From NCBI GenBank assembly GCA_902362375.1, contig CABIVS010000016.1:62001-126000 (forward strand): 64,000 nt of DNA, given 5' to 3'. Every line of letters starts with the position of its first letter. Position 1 is the stretch's first letter. This DNA comes from Bacteroidaceae bacterium. Lineage in GTDB: Bacteria; Bacteroidota; Bacteroidia; Bacteroidales; Bacteroidaceae. The notes below the pieces were generated by a model. That model saw only the letters and a program-made list of their open reading frames with translations, had not been told where the DNA came from and did not search any database. A program made the translations under genes and the position numbers. This document shows, piece after piece, positions 18,348 through 26,702 of the stretch.

Positions 18348-20345
18348 ATGAAAAATTTGAAATACATTTTGAGCATTGTTTTATTAACAGTGTCCTTTTA
18401 CATTCAAGCGCAGCAACTCAAAGAAGAAGCTTTCAGCCTCTTAAATCTGGACTATCAGGGTATGCAGGAGGTTAAAGCCGCCTATGCTGCACAAAATTAT
18501 GACGAAGCTGCCAAAGCACTGTTGAATTATTACCGGCATCGCACGGGAATCTTCCATCCTGATATTGATTTGAAGAACATTCAAATTTCAAAAGAAGAGC
18601 AAAAGTGGGCGGATGACGCTTTGGAACATACATTCTTTGTACATAAAGGATATCAACCTTCTTATAATTATGGCAAAGACATCAACTGGCAATATTGGCC
18701 GGTGCAAGACAATGAACTACGTTGGCAACTGCATCGCCATAAATGGTTTACTCCTATGGGAAAAGCCTATCGCCTTTCAGGTGATGAGAAATATGCCAAA
18801 GAATGGGCATACCAGTATATGGATTGGATTAAGAAGAATCCTTTGACACAGGTGGAACCGGAAGAATATGAACTGGTCAGTGCCGGTGAAGTAAAAGACA
18901 ATGCGGAGAATGTACGTTTTGCCTGGCGTCCATTGGAAGTCAGCAACCGTTTGCAAGACCAGACCTTGCAGTTCTTGTTGTTTGTCGATTCACCGTCGTT
19001 CACTCCAGAATTTTTGACTGAATTTCTAGTGAATTATCATCGCCATGCACTGCACATTCTGAATAATTATTCCGCTCAGGGTAATCACTTGCTTTTTGAA
19101 GCTCAGCGCATGGTGTATGCAGGAGCCTTCTTTCCAGAGTTTAAAGAGGCTGCCTCTTGGAGGGAAAGTGGCATCAGCATTCTGAACCGTGAAATCAAAA
19201 AGCAAGTTTATCCGGATGGAGGTCAGTACGAGTTGGACCCTCATTATCATTTGGCAGCAATCAATATCTTTTGTAAAGCTTTGCGCATGGCGGATGTTAA
19301 CGGTTTCCGTCAGGAATTTCCTGCTGAATATGTGAATACGGTAAAGAGCATGATCGAATTCTACTCAAATATTTGCTTCCCTGATTATAGCAATCCTTGT
19401 TTCAGCGATGCCAAACTGGGTAATCGTCCGGCAGAAATTAAAAATTATAAGGAGTGGCTCAATATTTTCCCGGATTGTGAATGGATACGCTATTATGCAA
19501 CCGAAGGACGTGAAGGCACTCCGTTGCCTAATCTGTCTCATGGTGCTTTGACTTCTGGCTTTTTCACTTTCAGAAACGGGTGGAAACAAGATGCTACAGT
19601 AATGGTGGTGAAAGCAGGTCCGAAGGGCGAATGGCACTGTCAGCCCGATAACGGAACTTTTGAACTTTGGTTTAATGGCAAGAATCTGTTTCCCGACAGC
19701 GGCTCGTATGTGTATGCCGGAGATGATGAAGTGATGAAGCTTCGCAACTGGTTCCGCCAGACTTGCGTTCATAATACACTGACATTGGATGAAAAGAATC
19801 TACAAACCACGCAGTCTGTCACTAAACTTTGGAAACCAGAAGGTAATGAACAGATCCTGGTAACGGAAAATCCGCATTATGACGGGCTGAAACACAGGCG
19901 TTCCGTATTTTTTGTTGACCAGACGTATTTTGTCATTGTTGATGAGGCAGTTGGAGATGCCAAAGGAACAGTGAACCTGAACTATCATTTCTGCGAAGGA
20001 AATGTCAATGTGGATGAAAAGAATAATATACTGACCACCGCTTTTGACGGACCGAACAATGTGAAGCTGCAATGCTTTGCCGAGAAAAAAATCTCTACCA
20101 GAGAAAAGGAAGGCTGGAGTTCGATTGCTTATCGTCAACGCGTAGCCCGCACTTCCGTATCATTCGATATAGTCAAGGAAAGTCCGGCCCCGGTACGTTA
20201 CATCACAGTTATTTATCCGGTGAAGGATACAGCTTCTTTCCCCTATATCAAGGCGAAATACCTGAATAAAGAATTCGATGAAAACGGTGTGAAGATAGAA
20301 GTATCTGTCAATGGTAAGAAACGCCAATTAGAGTATCATTTATAA
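18348..20345 (+). CDS. hepC: PL12 heparin-sulfate lyase (heparinase III)
   Basis: The 665-residue exported protein has a signal peptide ending near FYIQAQ, an N-terminal alpha-toroid and a C-terminal heparinase II/III beta-sandwich. Residues reported as catalytic in Pedobacter HepC (Asn240, Tyr294, His424, His469, as I recall) all occur here at a constant +6 offset: N246 (QGNHLLFEAQ), Y300 (LDPHYHLAAI), H430 (GEWHCQPDNGTFEL) and H475 (CVHNTLTLDEKN). The enzyme cleaves the low-sulfated GlcNAc/GlcNS-GlcA linkages of heparan sulfate by beta-elimination, giving 4,5-unsaturated products for GH88. Only 12 bases separate it from the next sulfatase. Confidence 0.95.
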   Translation: MKNLKYILSIVLLTVSFYIQAQQLKEEAFSLLNLDYQGMQEVKAAYAAQNYDEAAKALLNYYRHRTGIFHPDIDLKNIQISKEEQKWADDALEHTFFVHKGYQPSYNYGKDINWQYWPVQDNELRWQLHRHKWFTPMGKAYRLSGDEKYAKEWAYQYMDWIKKNPLTQVEPEEYELVSAGEVKDNAENVRFAWRPLEVSNRLQDQTLQFLLFVDSPSFTPEFLTEFLVNYHRHALHILNNYSAQGNHLLFEAQRMVYAGAFFPEFKEAASWRESGISILNREIKKQVYPDGGQYELDPHYHLAAINIFCKALRMADVNGFRQEFPAEYVNTVKSMIEFYSNICFPDYSNPCFSDAKLGNRPAEIKNYKEWLNIFPDCEWIRYYATEGREGTPLPNLSHGALTSGFFTFRNGWKQDATVMVVKAGPKGEWHCQPDNGTFELWFNGKNLFPDSGSYVYAGDDEVMKLRNWFRQTCVHNTLTLDEKNLQTTQSVTKLWKPEGNEQILVTENPHYDGLKHRRSVFFVDQTYFVIVDEAVGDAKGTVNLNYHFCEGNVNVDEKNNILTTAFDGPNNVKLQCFAEKKISTREKEGWSSIAYRQRVARTSVSFDIVKESPAPVRYITVIYPVKDTASFPYIKAKYLNKEFDENGVKIEVSVNGKKRQLEYHL

Positions 20346-20357
20346 GCGGCAGTGGTT

Positions 20358-21965
20358 ATGAATCGACTATCATTTTTATTTTTGCCCCTCACAGCTATTG
20401 GAGTATCTGCTTGTAGTTCAGGTAAACTCAAGGAAGAGGTGAAACGGCCCAATATCATTTTTATGATGACGGACGACCATACTACACAAGCTATGTCGTG
20501 CTACGGAGGGCGTCTTCTCCAGACTCCCAACATGGATAGAATTGCCAACGAAGGTATCCGCATGGACAATTGTTATGCGGTCAATGCCCTGTCCGGTCCG
20601 TCAAGGGCTTGTATCTTAACGGGCAAATTCAGTCATGTCAACGGATTCACGGACAATGCCAGCACTTTTGACGGCAGTCAGCAGACTTTCCCTAAATTAT
20701 TGCAGTCAGCAGGCTATCAGACTTCAATCGTTGGTAAGTGGCATTTGATTACAGAGCCTCAGGGATTTGATTATTGGTGTATCCTGACAGGACAGCATGA
20801 ACAAGGGGATTATTATAATCCTGCTTTCAACGAGAATGGAAAGCAGATTGTAGAACAAGGATACACTACTGATATTATAACAGACAAAGCTATCGAGTAT
20901 CTGGAGAATAGAGATAAGAGCAAGCCTTTTTGTATGATGTATCATCAGAAAGCGCCACACCGCAACTGGATGCCTGCTCCCCGTCATTTGGGTATGTTCA
21001 ACAATACGACTTTTCCCCAACCGGCCACATTCTTTGATACCTATGAAGGCAGAGGTTCTGCAGCCAAAGAACAGGATATGTCGATTGAGCATACACTTAC
21101 GAACGATTGGGACTTGAAATTGCTGACTCGCGAAGAAATGCTGAGAGATACGACCAACCGTTTGTATCAGGTTTATAAACGTATGCCTGCCGATGTACAA
21201 GACAAGTGGGATTCCGTCTATGCACAACGCATTTCCGAATATCGCAGCGGCAAACTGCAAGGCAAGGAACTTATAAGTTGGAAATACCAACAATATATGC
21301 GCGATTATCTAGCAACGGTAGTGGCTGTGGATGAAAACATCGGACGCATACTCAGCTATCTGGAAAAAAAGGGCGAATTGGATAATACAATCATTATCTA
21401 CACTTCAGACCAAGGTTTTTTCCTGGGTGAGCATGGATGGTTTGATAAACGCTTTATGTATGAAGAATGTCAACGCATGCCGTTGATAATCCGATATCCG
21501 AAAGCAATAAAAGCGGGTAGTATTTCGGATGCAATTGCAATGAATGTGGATTTTGCTCCTACCTTGCTGGACTTTGCCGGAGTGGATATACCAGATGATA
21601 TTCAAGGTAAATCATTGAAACCTATTCTGACCAATGGAAGCAAGACTCCTGCCGATTGGAGAAAGGCGGCTTATTACCATTATTACGAATATCCGGCAGA
21701 ACACTCGGTAAAGCGGCATTACGGTATTCGCACGGCTGATTTTAAGCTGATTCACTTCTACAATGATGTGGATGAGTGGGAAATGTATGATTTGAAGAAC
21801 GACCCGAATGAATTAAATAATATATTCGGCAAATTAGAGTATGCTGATAAGCAAACAGAACTAATGTCGTTACTGAAAGAGGTTCAAAAACAATATAAGG
21901 ATGAAGATCCTGACGAAAAAGAGAATGAACTGTTCAAAGGTGACAGACGGTTCATAAAGAACTGA
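20358..21965 (+). CDS. S1_11-like N-acetylglucosamine-6-O-sulfatase lipoprotein, Ser-type
   Basis: The ATG at 20358 is preferred over a GTG two codons earlier because it gives a standard lipoprotein signal (Cys19 after GVSA), 535 residues. The maturation motif is S79-G-P-S-R83, with metal ligands in MMTDDHT and YTSDQGFFLGEHGWFDKR. The layout around YQTSIVGKWHLITEPQGFDYWCILTGQHEQGDYYNP and APHRNWMPAPRH is that of S1_11 enzymes, which remove the 6-sulfate from GlcNAc or GlcNS. The heparan locus of B. thetaiotaomicron has such a gene next to PL12 and GH88, as here. Maturation needs anSME, which is not in this window. Confidence 0.9.
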   Translation: MNRLSFLFLPLTAIGVSACSSGKLKEEVKRPNIIFMMTDDHTTQAMSCYGGRLLQTPNMDRIANEGIRMDNCYAVNALSGPSRACILTGKFSHVNGFTDNASTFDGSQQTFPKLLQSAGYQTSIVGKWHLITEPQGFDYWCILTGQHEQGDYYNPAFNENGKQIVEQGYTTDIITDKAIEYLENRDKSKPFCMMYHQKAPHRNWMPAPRHLGMFNNTTFPQPATFFDTYEGRGSAAKEQDMSIEHTLTNDWDLKLLTREEMLRDTTNRLYQVYKRMPADVQDKWDSVYAQRISEYRSGKLQGKELISWKYQQYMRDYLATVVAVDENIGRILSYLEKKGELDNTIIIYTSDQGFFLGEHGWFDKRFMYEECQRMPLIIRYPKAIKAGSISDAIAMNVDFAPTLLDFAGVDIPDDIQGKSLKPILTNGSKTPADWRKAAYYHYYEYPAEHSVKRHYGIRTADFKLIHFYNDVDEWEMYDLKNDPNELNNIFGKLEYADKQTELMSLLKEVQKQYKDEDPDEKENELFKGDRRFIKN

Positions 21966-22083
21966 TGCCTTGCAAGCATGAAATATAGTACATTTATAGG
22001 GTTTTGAGCCCCTTTTAATCAATAATAAGACAGTCAGTTTGAAAGAGTTGGTTACTTTCAATAAATAAAAATAAGATTCAAAA

Positions 22084-24690
22084 ATGAAAAAGATATTATT
22101 AAGTTTACCTGCCTTTTGTCTGTTGATGTCATGTAACAGTTCCGGACAAACAGCCGTTATAAAAGTCGCTGAAAAAACGATGATGCACGAAGTCCGTGCA
22201 ACTCCTTCACCGTTGAATGACGCACATGTTGCGGTGAATCCGCCGCGTTTTATGTGGCCGGACAAATTTCCGCATTTAGGTTCCGTTTTAGATGGTGTAC
22301 CGGGGCAAGTGGACGAAAAGCCGAAAGTACTTTACCGGATTCGTATTTCCCAAGACAAAAATTTCCAAAAGGATGTTCTGACGGGAGAACGTGCCTGGGC
22401 TTTCTTCAATCCTTTCCAGTGTCTGGCTCCGGGAAAATGGTATTGGCAACATGCTTATGTTACTCCCGAAGGTAATGAAGAGTGGTCGCCGGTTTATCAG
22501 TTCTATATAAATAAAGATACACCGGAGTTTAATCCACCTGCTTTAGAGAAAGTATTGGCGGGGTACCCTTCCCATCATCCCCGTGTATTGTTAGATGCCG
22601 ATGATTGGGAGGAGATCATAGCAAAAAATAAAAATAATCCGGAAGCTCGGGCATATATAGACAAGGCTGTCCGATGCATCTCGCATCCGTTGAAACATCT
22701 TTGGGAGGAGATAGATACAACGAATGTGGTTACATTGACCAACCTTGTACAGCGTAAGTCTGCCCTTATACGGGAAAGCCGTAAGATTGTGGATAGGGAA
22801 GAAGCTAACGTAGAAGCATTGGTACGTGCCTACCTATTGACGAAAGATAAAAAATATTATCGGGAAGGTATCGACCGATTGAGCGAAATTCTTTCCTGGC
22901 AAGAAAGCAAATACTTTGCAGGCGACTTTAATCTATCCACTTTATTATCTATGAGTACATCTACATATGATGGATTCTATGGCTTGCTGTCTCCTGAAGA
23001 GAAACAACTGCTATTGGACAACATTCGCAATATTGGCGATAAGTTCTATAATGAATATGTCAATCATCTGGAGAACCGTATCGCCGACAACCATGTATGG
23101 CAGATGACTTTCCGTATTCTGACGATGGCGGCATTCGCTACGGTTGGTGAGATACCGGAAGCATCAGTGTGGACAGATTATTGCTATAATGAATGGATTT
23201 CCCGCCTTCCCGGTCTGAACAAAGATGGTGCCTGGCATAACGGAGACGCTTATTTCCATGTAAATATACGCACCTTAATAGAAATTCCGGCCTTCTTCTC
23301 ACGTATTTCAGGCTTCAATTTCTTTGCTGATCCGTGGTATAACAATAATGCATTATATGTCATCTACCAGCAACCTCCTTTCTCCAAATCCGGAGGTCAT
23401 GGCAATTCGCATGAGGGACAGCATACTCCGAACGGAGGCCGCGTAGGATATGCTGATGCCATAGCGCGTGAATGTAACAACCCGTGGGCGGCAGCCTATG
23501 TACACGAAATCATGCAAGAAGACCCCGATATCTTCTCGAAAGCTTTCGAAACCAAACCGGCAGACCTGACGTGGTATCGTTGTATTACTAAAAAGGAAAG
23601 ACCTGCTTATAGCATGCGCTTGTCGGATTTACCGGCATGCAAAATCTTCAGTCAAACGGGTACTGCTTTGATGCATACCGACATCGGACACCATACTAAC
23701 AATGCGATGCTTTCTTTCCGAAGCAGTCCTTACGGTTCTACTTCTCATGCCTTAGCGAATCAGAATGCTTTCAACACCTTCTTTGGCGGTAAAGCCATCT
23801 TCTATAGCAGCGGACATCGTACCGGGTTTACAGATGACCACTGCATGTATGCCTATCGGAACACTCGTGCCCATAATTCCATATTAGTAAACGGTATGGG
23901 ACAAAAGATAGGAACAGAAGGTTATGGTTGGATTCCCCGCTATTACGAAGGTGAAGAAATCTCTTACGTTGTAGGTGATGCTTCCAATGCCTATGGCAAA
24001 GTCATTTCTCCGTTATGGCTGGAACGCGGACGTTTGTCCGGCACTCGTTTTACTCCAGAAATGGGTTGGGATGAGAATAAACTGGATTTCTTCCGCAGGC
24101 ACATTGTCCAATTAGGACGTTCGGGACTATTTGTCATTTATGATGAACTGACAGGTAAGGAACCTGTAAAGTGGAATTATTTACTGCATACGGTAGAACT
24201 TCCGATGGAAGTGGTTGAAGAAGGGGGTGGACTGCGTATTCTGGGAAAGAATAAGGTAGACGGAGTATCTGTAGCCCATTTGTTTTCTTCACAAAAGATG
24301 ACTTACGCACAGACAGATACCTTCTTTGTGGCTGCTGTTGATTGGAAAAAACGACTTGGCAAGACACTCCCTAATCATTACCATTTCACAGCAACCACGT
24401 CTCCCAGCAATCAGGTCTGTTTTTTGAATGTGATTGATGTACATGGGAATAACCGTGCTGATGCTGTGGTGGATCGTGAAGGAAATCGCATAACTGTAAA
24501 AGAATGGGTTATTGAATGTAATTTAGATGGTGGAGAGAAAGCATTTCTCCGTATAGAAAATAAAAAGAAAGGTGTTTCGCTGAACTTTGATTATGATTTG
24601 AATAATGGTGCTACGACTATTGTAGATCAAGTCGGTGGTAAGCGTGTGGAAAAGAAACTAGTTGATACCTTACCGGATTTAGAGATATAG
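22084..24690 (+). CDS. PL15-like heparin/heparan exolytic lyase lipoprotein (DUF4962 plus heparinase II/III-like)
   Basis: The 868-residue lipoprotein (Cys17 after CLLMS) starts with a region like DUF4962 (NPPRFMWPDKFPHLGSV; YRIRISQDKNFQKDV; PGKWYWQHAYVTPEG), then an alpha-toroid (about 160-480) and a heparinase II/III-like beta-sandwich with NTRAHNSILVNG. This architecture is that of PL15, known from alginate lyase (PL15_1) and Bacteroides exolytic heparinases (PL15_2); context favours the second. Likely catalytic residues lie in ENRIADNHVWQ and KDGAWHNGDAYFHVNIRT, plus a His in GGHGNSHEGQHTPNGGR. It would act from the chain end and complement the endo-acting PL12. A terminator hairpin follows 52 bases after the stop. 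Confidence 0.82.
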   Translation: MKKILLSLPAFCLLMSCNSSGQTAVIKVAEKTMMHEVRATPSPLNDAHVAVNPPRFMWPDKFPHLGSVLDGVPGQVDEKPKVLYRIRISQDKNFQKDVLTGERAWAFFNPFQCLAPGKWYWQHAYVTPEGNEEWSPVYQFYINKDTPEFNPPALEKVLAGYPSHHPRVLLDADDWEEIIAKNKNNPEARAYIDKAVRCISHPLKHLWEEIDTTNVVTLTNLVQRKSALIRESRKIVDREEANVEALVRAYLLTKDKKYYREGIDRLSEILSWQESKYFAGDFNLSTLLSMSTSTYDGFYGLLSPEEKQLLLDNIRNIGDKFYNEYVNHLENRIADNHVWQMTFRILTMAAFATVGEIPEASVWTDYCYNEWISRLPGLNKDGAWHNGDAYFHVNIRTLIEIPAFFSRISGFNFFADPWYNNNALYVIYQQPPFSKSGGHGNSHEGQHTPNGGRVGYADAIARECNNPWAAAYVHEIMQEDPDIFSKAFETKPADLTWYRCITKKERPAYSMRLSDLPACKIFSQTGTALMHTDIGHHTNNAMLSFRSSPYGSTSHALANQNAFNTFFGGKAIFYSSGHRTGFTDDHCMYAYRNTRAHNSILVNGMGQKIGTEGYGWIPRYYEGEEISYVVGDASNAYGKVISPLWLERGRLSGTRFTPEMGWDENKLDFFRRHIVQLGRSGLFVIYDELTGKEPVKWNYLLHTVELPMEVVEEGGGLRILGKNKVDGVSVAHLFSSQKMTYAQTDTFFVAAVDWKKRLGKTLPNHYHFTATTSPSNQVCFLNVIDVHGNNRADAVVDREGNRITVKEWVIECNLDGGEKAFLRIENKKKGVSLNFDYDLNNGATTIVDQVGGKRVEKKLVDTLPDLEI

Positions 24691-24742
24691 AAAGCATTTC
24701 TCATATTCTCATTAATTCACATAAACATCAGATAATCAAACA

Positions 24743-24791
24743 AATATCTTATGAGAAATACTTTTCAATACGGTATTTCTCATAAGATATT
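24743..24791 (+). terminator. Terminator hairpin at the end of the heparan-type locus
   Basis: Perfect 18-bp inverted repeat with arms 24743-24760 and 24774-24791 (core TATTTCTCATAAGATATT) and a 13-base loop, followed by TCTCTATTTT. It ends the long plus-strand operon. The piece TTTCTCATA recurs near 24698 and 24840 outside the stem. Confidence 0.75.
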
Positions 24792-25093
24792 CTCTATTTT
24801 AGCTTAAATTTCAGCTTATTCTCATAACATTTCAGGGTATTTCTCATAGTCAGCTTACCCTCTCTTCCCTTTTCTTGGTTGAAGATAAGCAGTATTTCCG
24901 ATTGTATTCACATATATAAATTTAGCAGTTCCTATTGCCAGTCTATTATTTAATGATTTGTCCTCCCGTATTATCCTCAATCCATCCAGCCTACTTACCT
25001 TTTGTGACAAGTCCCCATTAAACAAACGTTATACAGCTGTTATACTTCCATTATCCCATAACCATTTGTCCATTAACGTGCCGATATCACTAA

Positions 25094-25178
25094 CTTCCCA
25101 CGGCCGTGGTAGCTTCTTCCCACAGCCATGACGAGATCCTACCACAGCCGTGGGAAGATCTCGTCACGACCGTGACGA
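25094..25178. repeat. Nested GC-rich palindromic repeat cluster
   Basis: Arms CTTCCCACGGCCGTGGTAG (25094-25112) and 25139-25157 form an inverted repeat matching at 18 of 19 positions. Each arm holds a near-palindromic CCACGGCCGTGG core. Inside, TGACGAGATC (25129-25138) pairs with GATCTCGTCA (25157-25166). The latter is part of a second self-palindrome TCGTCACG-AC-CGTGACGA (25161-25178). The module stands out by base composition from its AT-rich surroundings and resembles a dispersed intergenic repeat. Confidence 0.7.
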
Positions 25179-25298
25179 ATTAAAGATACCGATACTTTAA
25201 TGTAACTATACCGGTATCCCAACATAACTATACCGGCTACTCTTCCTATAAAGTCCCACTTGATTAATCTTAAAACAAGGCACTTGACAAGAAATCAA

Positions 25299-25335
25299 GG
25301 CTGACAATAAAAGTGCAGATGTTTTACTGTCAGCC
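25299..25335 (-). terminator. Hairpin downstream of the small HTH gene
   Basis: Arms GGCTGACAATAAAA (25299-25312) and TTTTACTGTCAGCC (25322-25335) pair with one mismatch around a 9-base loop. On the minus strand it lies about 130 bases past the stop of the small helix-turn-helix gene. It may terminate that transcript; related TGACAATAAAA pieces recur nearby. Confidence 0.5.
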
Positions 25336-25462
25336 TATTATCAGCACCTATTGTCAGGCAGTATAAAATTGATATTCAAGCACTTGAATGTCATCCTGAC
25401 AGATTGACAATAAAAAGAGTACAAATCGCTAAGTATTAGCCTAAACAAAATAAGATGATTGC

Positions 25463-25924
25463 TCATTTCTGCATCTTTGTGGACCAATTCTGTTTTATTC
25501 TTTTGATTCTTATACACAGCTTTTTTAACGGGCATTTATAACAACTACCCCGTCCTAATTCAAGTTCTATTTCTAAATCCCGTGTCCGTTCGTTTAGCTC
25601 TATCCACATGCCCCGTAATGCATCCCGCTGTGATTTGGCTTCCCTGTACATTTCGAGTTCCTTGTCGCGTGCCCCTAAGAGAAAAGCATATGCCGAACAC
25701 ACTTCAGATTTACTGATGCAAAGCTGCTCCAAGACTTTCACGTATTCCGGGCTAATTCCTTTCTCCCTAATCTTCAGGAATCCACGGAGACTCTGATCGT
25801 TTACGACGGTTCTGTAATCCTTGAAATATGACATGATTACCTGCATATCCACCCAAAGTTGGATATACTCTTTTTCGATACCGTATTTCTTGGCCGCTTC
25901 TTCTATGCTAATCCATTCTGACAT
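25463..25924 (-). CDS. Small helix-turn-helix protein with a C-terminal Cys cluster
   Basis: Start chosen at ATG 25924 (MSEWISIEEAAKKYGIEKEYIQ), 153 residues; the open frame extends upstream to 26071, but that part has no protein-like character. Residues 1-60 look like an excisionase/MerR-type helix-turn-helix (SIEEAAKKYGIEKEYIQLWVDMQVI). A long charged helix, probably a coiled coil, covers about 85-130 (ARDKELEMYREAKSQRDALRGMWIELNERTRD). The end carries C-Y-K-C-P-L-K-K-L-C, a possible metal site. I do not recognise a specific family. It is alone between two carbohydrate loci, flanked by gene-free DNA, so it may be a leftover of a mobile element or a stand-alone regulator. Confidence 0.65.
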   Translation of the reverse strand: MSEWISIEEAAKKYGIEKEYIQLWVDMQVIMSYFKDYRTVVNDQSLRGFLKIREKGISPEYVKVLEQLCISKSEVCSAYAFLLGARDKELEMYREAKSQRDALRGMWIELNERTRDLEIELELGRGSCYKCPLKKLCIRIKRIKQNWSTKMQK

Positions 25925-26702
25925 AGTGTTCGTTTTTTTATGTGTGATACAATGAAAGAGGGATACTCTTTTTATTATATTAGCACAACGGGCATCTACG
26001 CTTCCTGCAGTCCGGTGGCGGGGATTGGTCAGGTTATATTGGGGTATTATGAATAAACCGACCGGATACAAGAAAGGCGCAGATGCTGTTGCACCATTAT
26101 CCGTCTATGAGGCTTAGCAATACCCTTCGGAAGATAATGATAACAACAGACACCCACGCCAATCGTTTATATATAACACATCTCTGACGGATATGTTGAT
26201 ATACACCGTTCGCGTGGAGTATCTGCTGAATCACCTCTCTCCTTTAAAACTGCTAATTTTCATAGACGAGAGATAATACGCTTTTACTCTATTAAGAAAT
26301 AAAACCACTTTCCACCAGTTCCATCACGCTGATGGGCGGAAAGCGTGTGACAAAGATAAATGATTTATTTGGAATATATTGGAAATAAGGCAATAAATAC
26401 AAGAAGTTTTGCACTGAATGTTTATAAAATCAATGCCTTTGTGGGCATGTTCCACCATATCTAGCAGTTTTGATATAATACCAATGGCATTTGTATTTTG
26501 TATCCATTCTTTTGCGCTAAGGCAATAACTGTTCAATCCCACTTTTAATTATGTCGGATTCTACACAATTAAAAGTGGGATTGTTCAGCTTCTCCCAGAT
26601 ACCAAGAAATTCTACAGTGTTTCGATTCCTAAGCCAATTCGGGAAGAAGAATACAAAGGTAAGTACCTTATAATAGAAACAGACAAAAGAAAAACAATTC
26701 CG
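25925..26702. other. Gene-free region upstream of the small HTH gene
   Basis: In 778 bases no coding frame is convincing. A 72-codon minus-strand frame at 26324-26542 has a plausible look in places (EWIQNTNAIGIISKLLDMVEHAHKGIDFINIQ) but matches no family I know. The right part holds the perfect 17-bp hairpin at 26534-26583. This could be decayed DNA between two separately acquired loci. Confidence 0.5.
26534..26583 (-). terminator. Perfect hairpin beyond the GH2 operon end
   Basis: Inverted repeat CAATCCCACTTTTAATT (26534-26550) and its exact complement (26567-26583), loop 16 bases. It lies 120 bases past the GH2 stop on the minus strand, so it may terminate that operon. The long distance leaves room for another origin, such as an element end. 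Confidence 0.55.

Larger units (their letters stand above)
24691..25462. other. Gene-free junction region rich in hairpins and short repeats
   Basis: No coding frame is supported in these 772 bases. In order it holds the operon terminator (24743-24791), an AT-rich stretch, the nested GC-rich palindromes (25094-25178), a 12-base direct repeat TAACTATACCGG (25203-25214 and 25225-25236), and a further hairpin (25299-25335). The density of inverted repeats is far above the rest of the window. Confidence 0.65.

Noticed and set aside
20352..20357. GTG start two codons before the S1_11-like sulfatase ATG
   Set aside because: The ATG at 20358 gives a standard lipoprotein signal; the GTG adds nothing.
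25925..26071. N-terminal extension of the small helix-turn-helix gene
   Set aside because: The 49 extra codons look random; the helix-turn-helix begins directly at the ATG at 25924.
26324..26542. 72-codon minus-strand frame
   Set aside because: No family match from memory and no clear promoter; kept only as a possible remnant in the findings.
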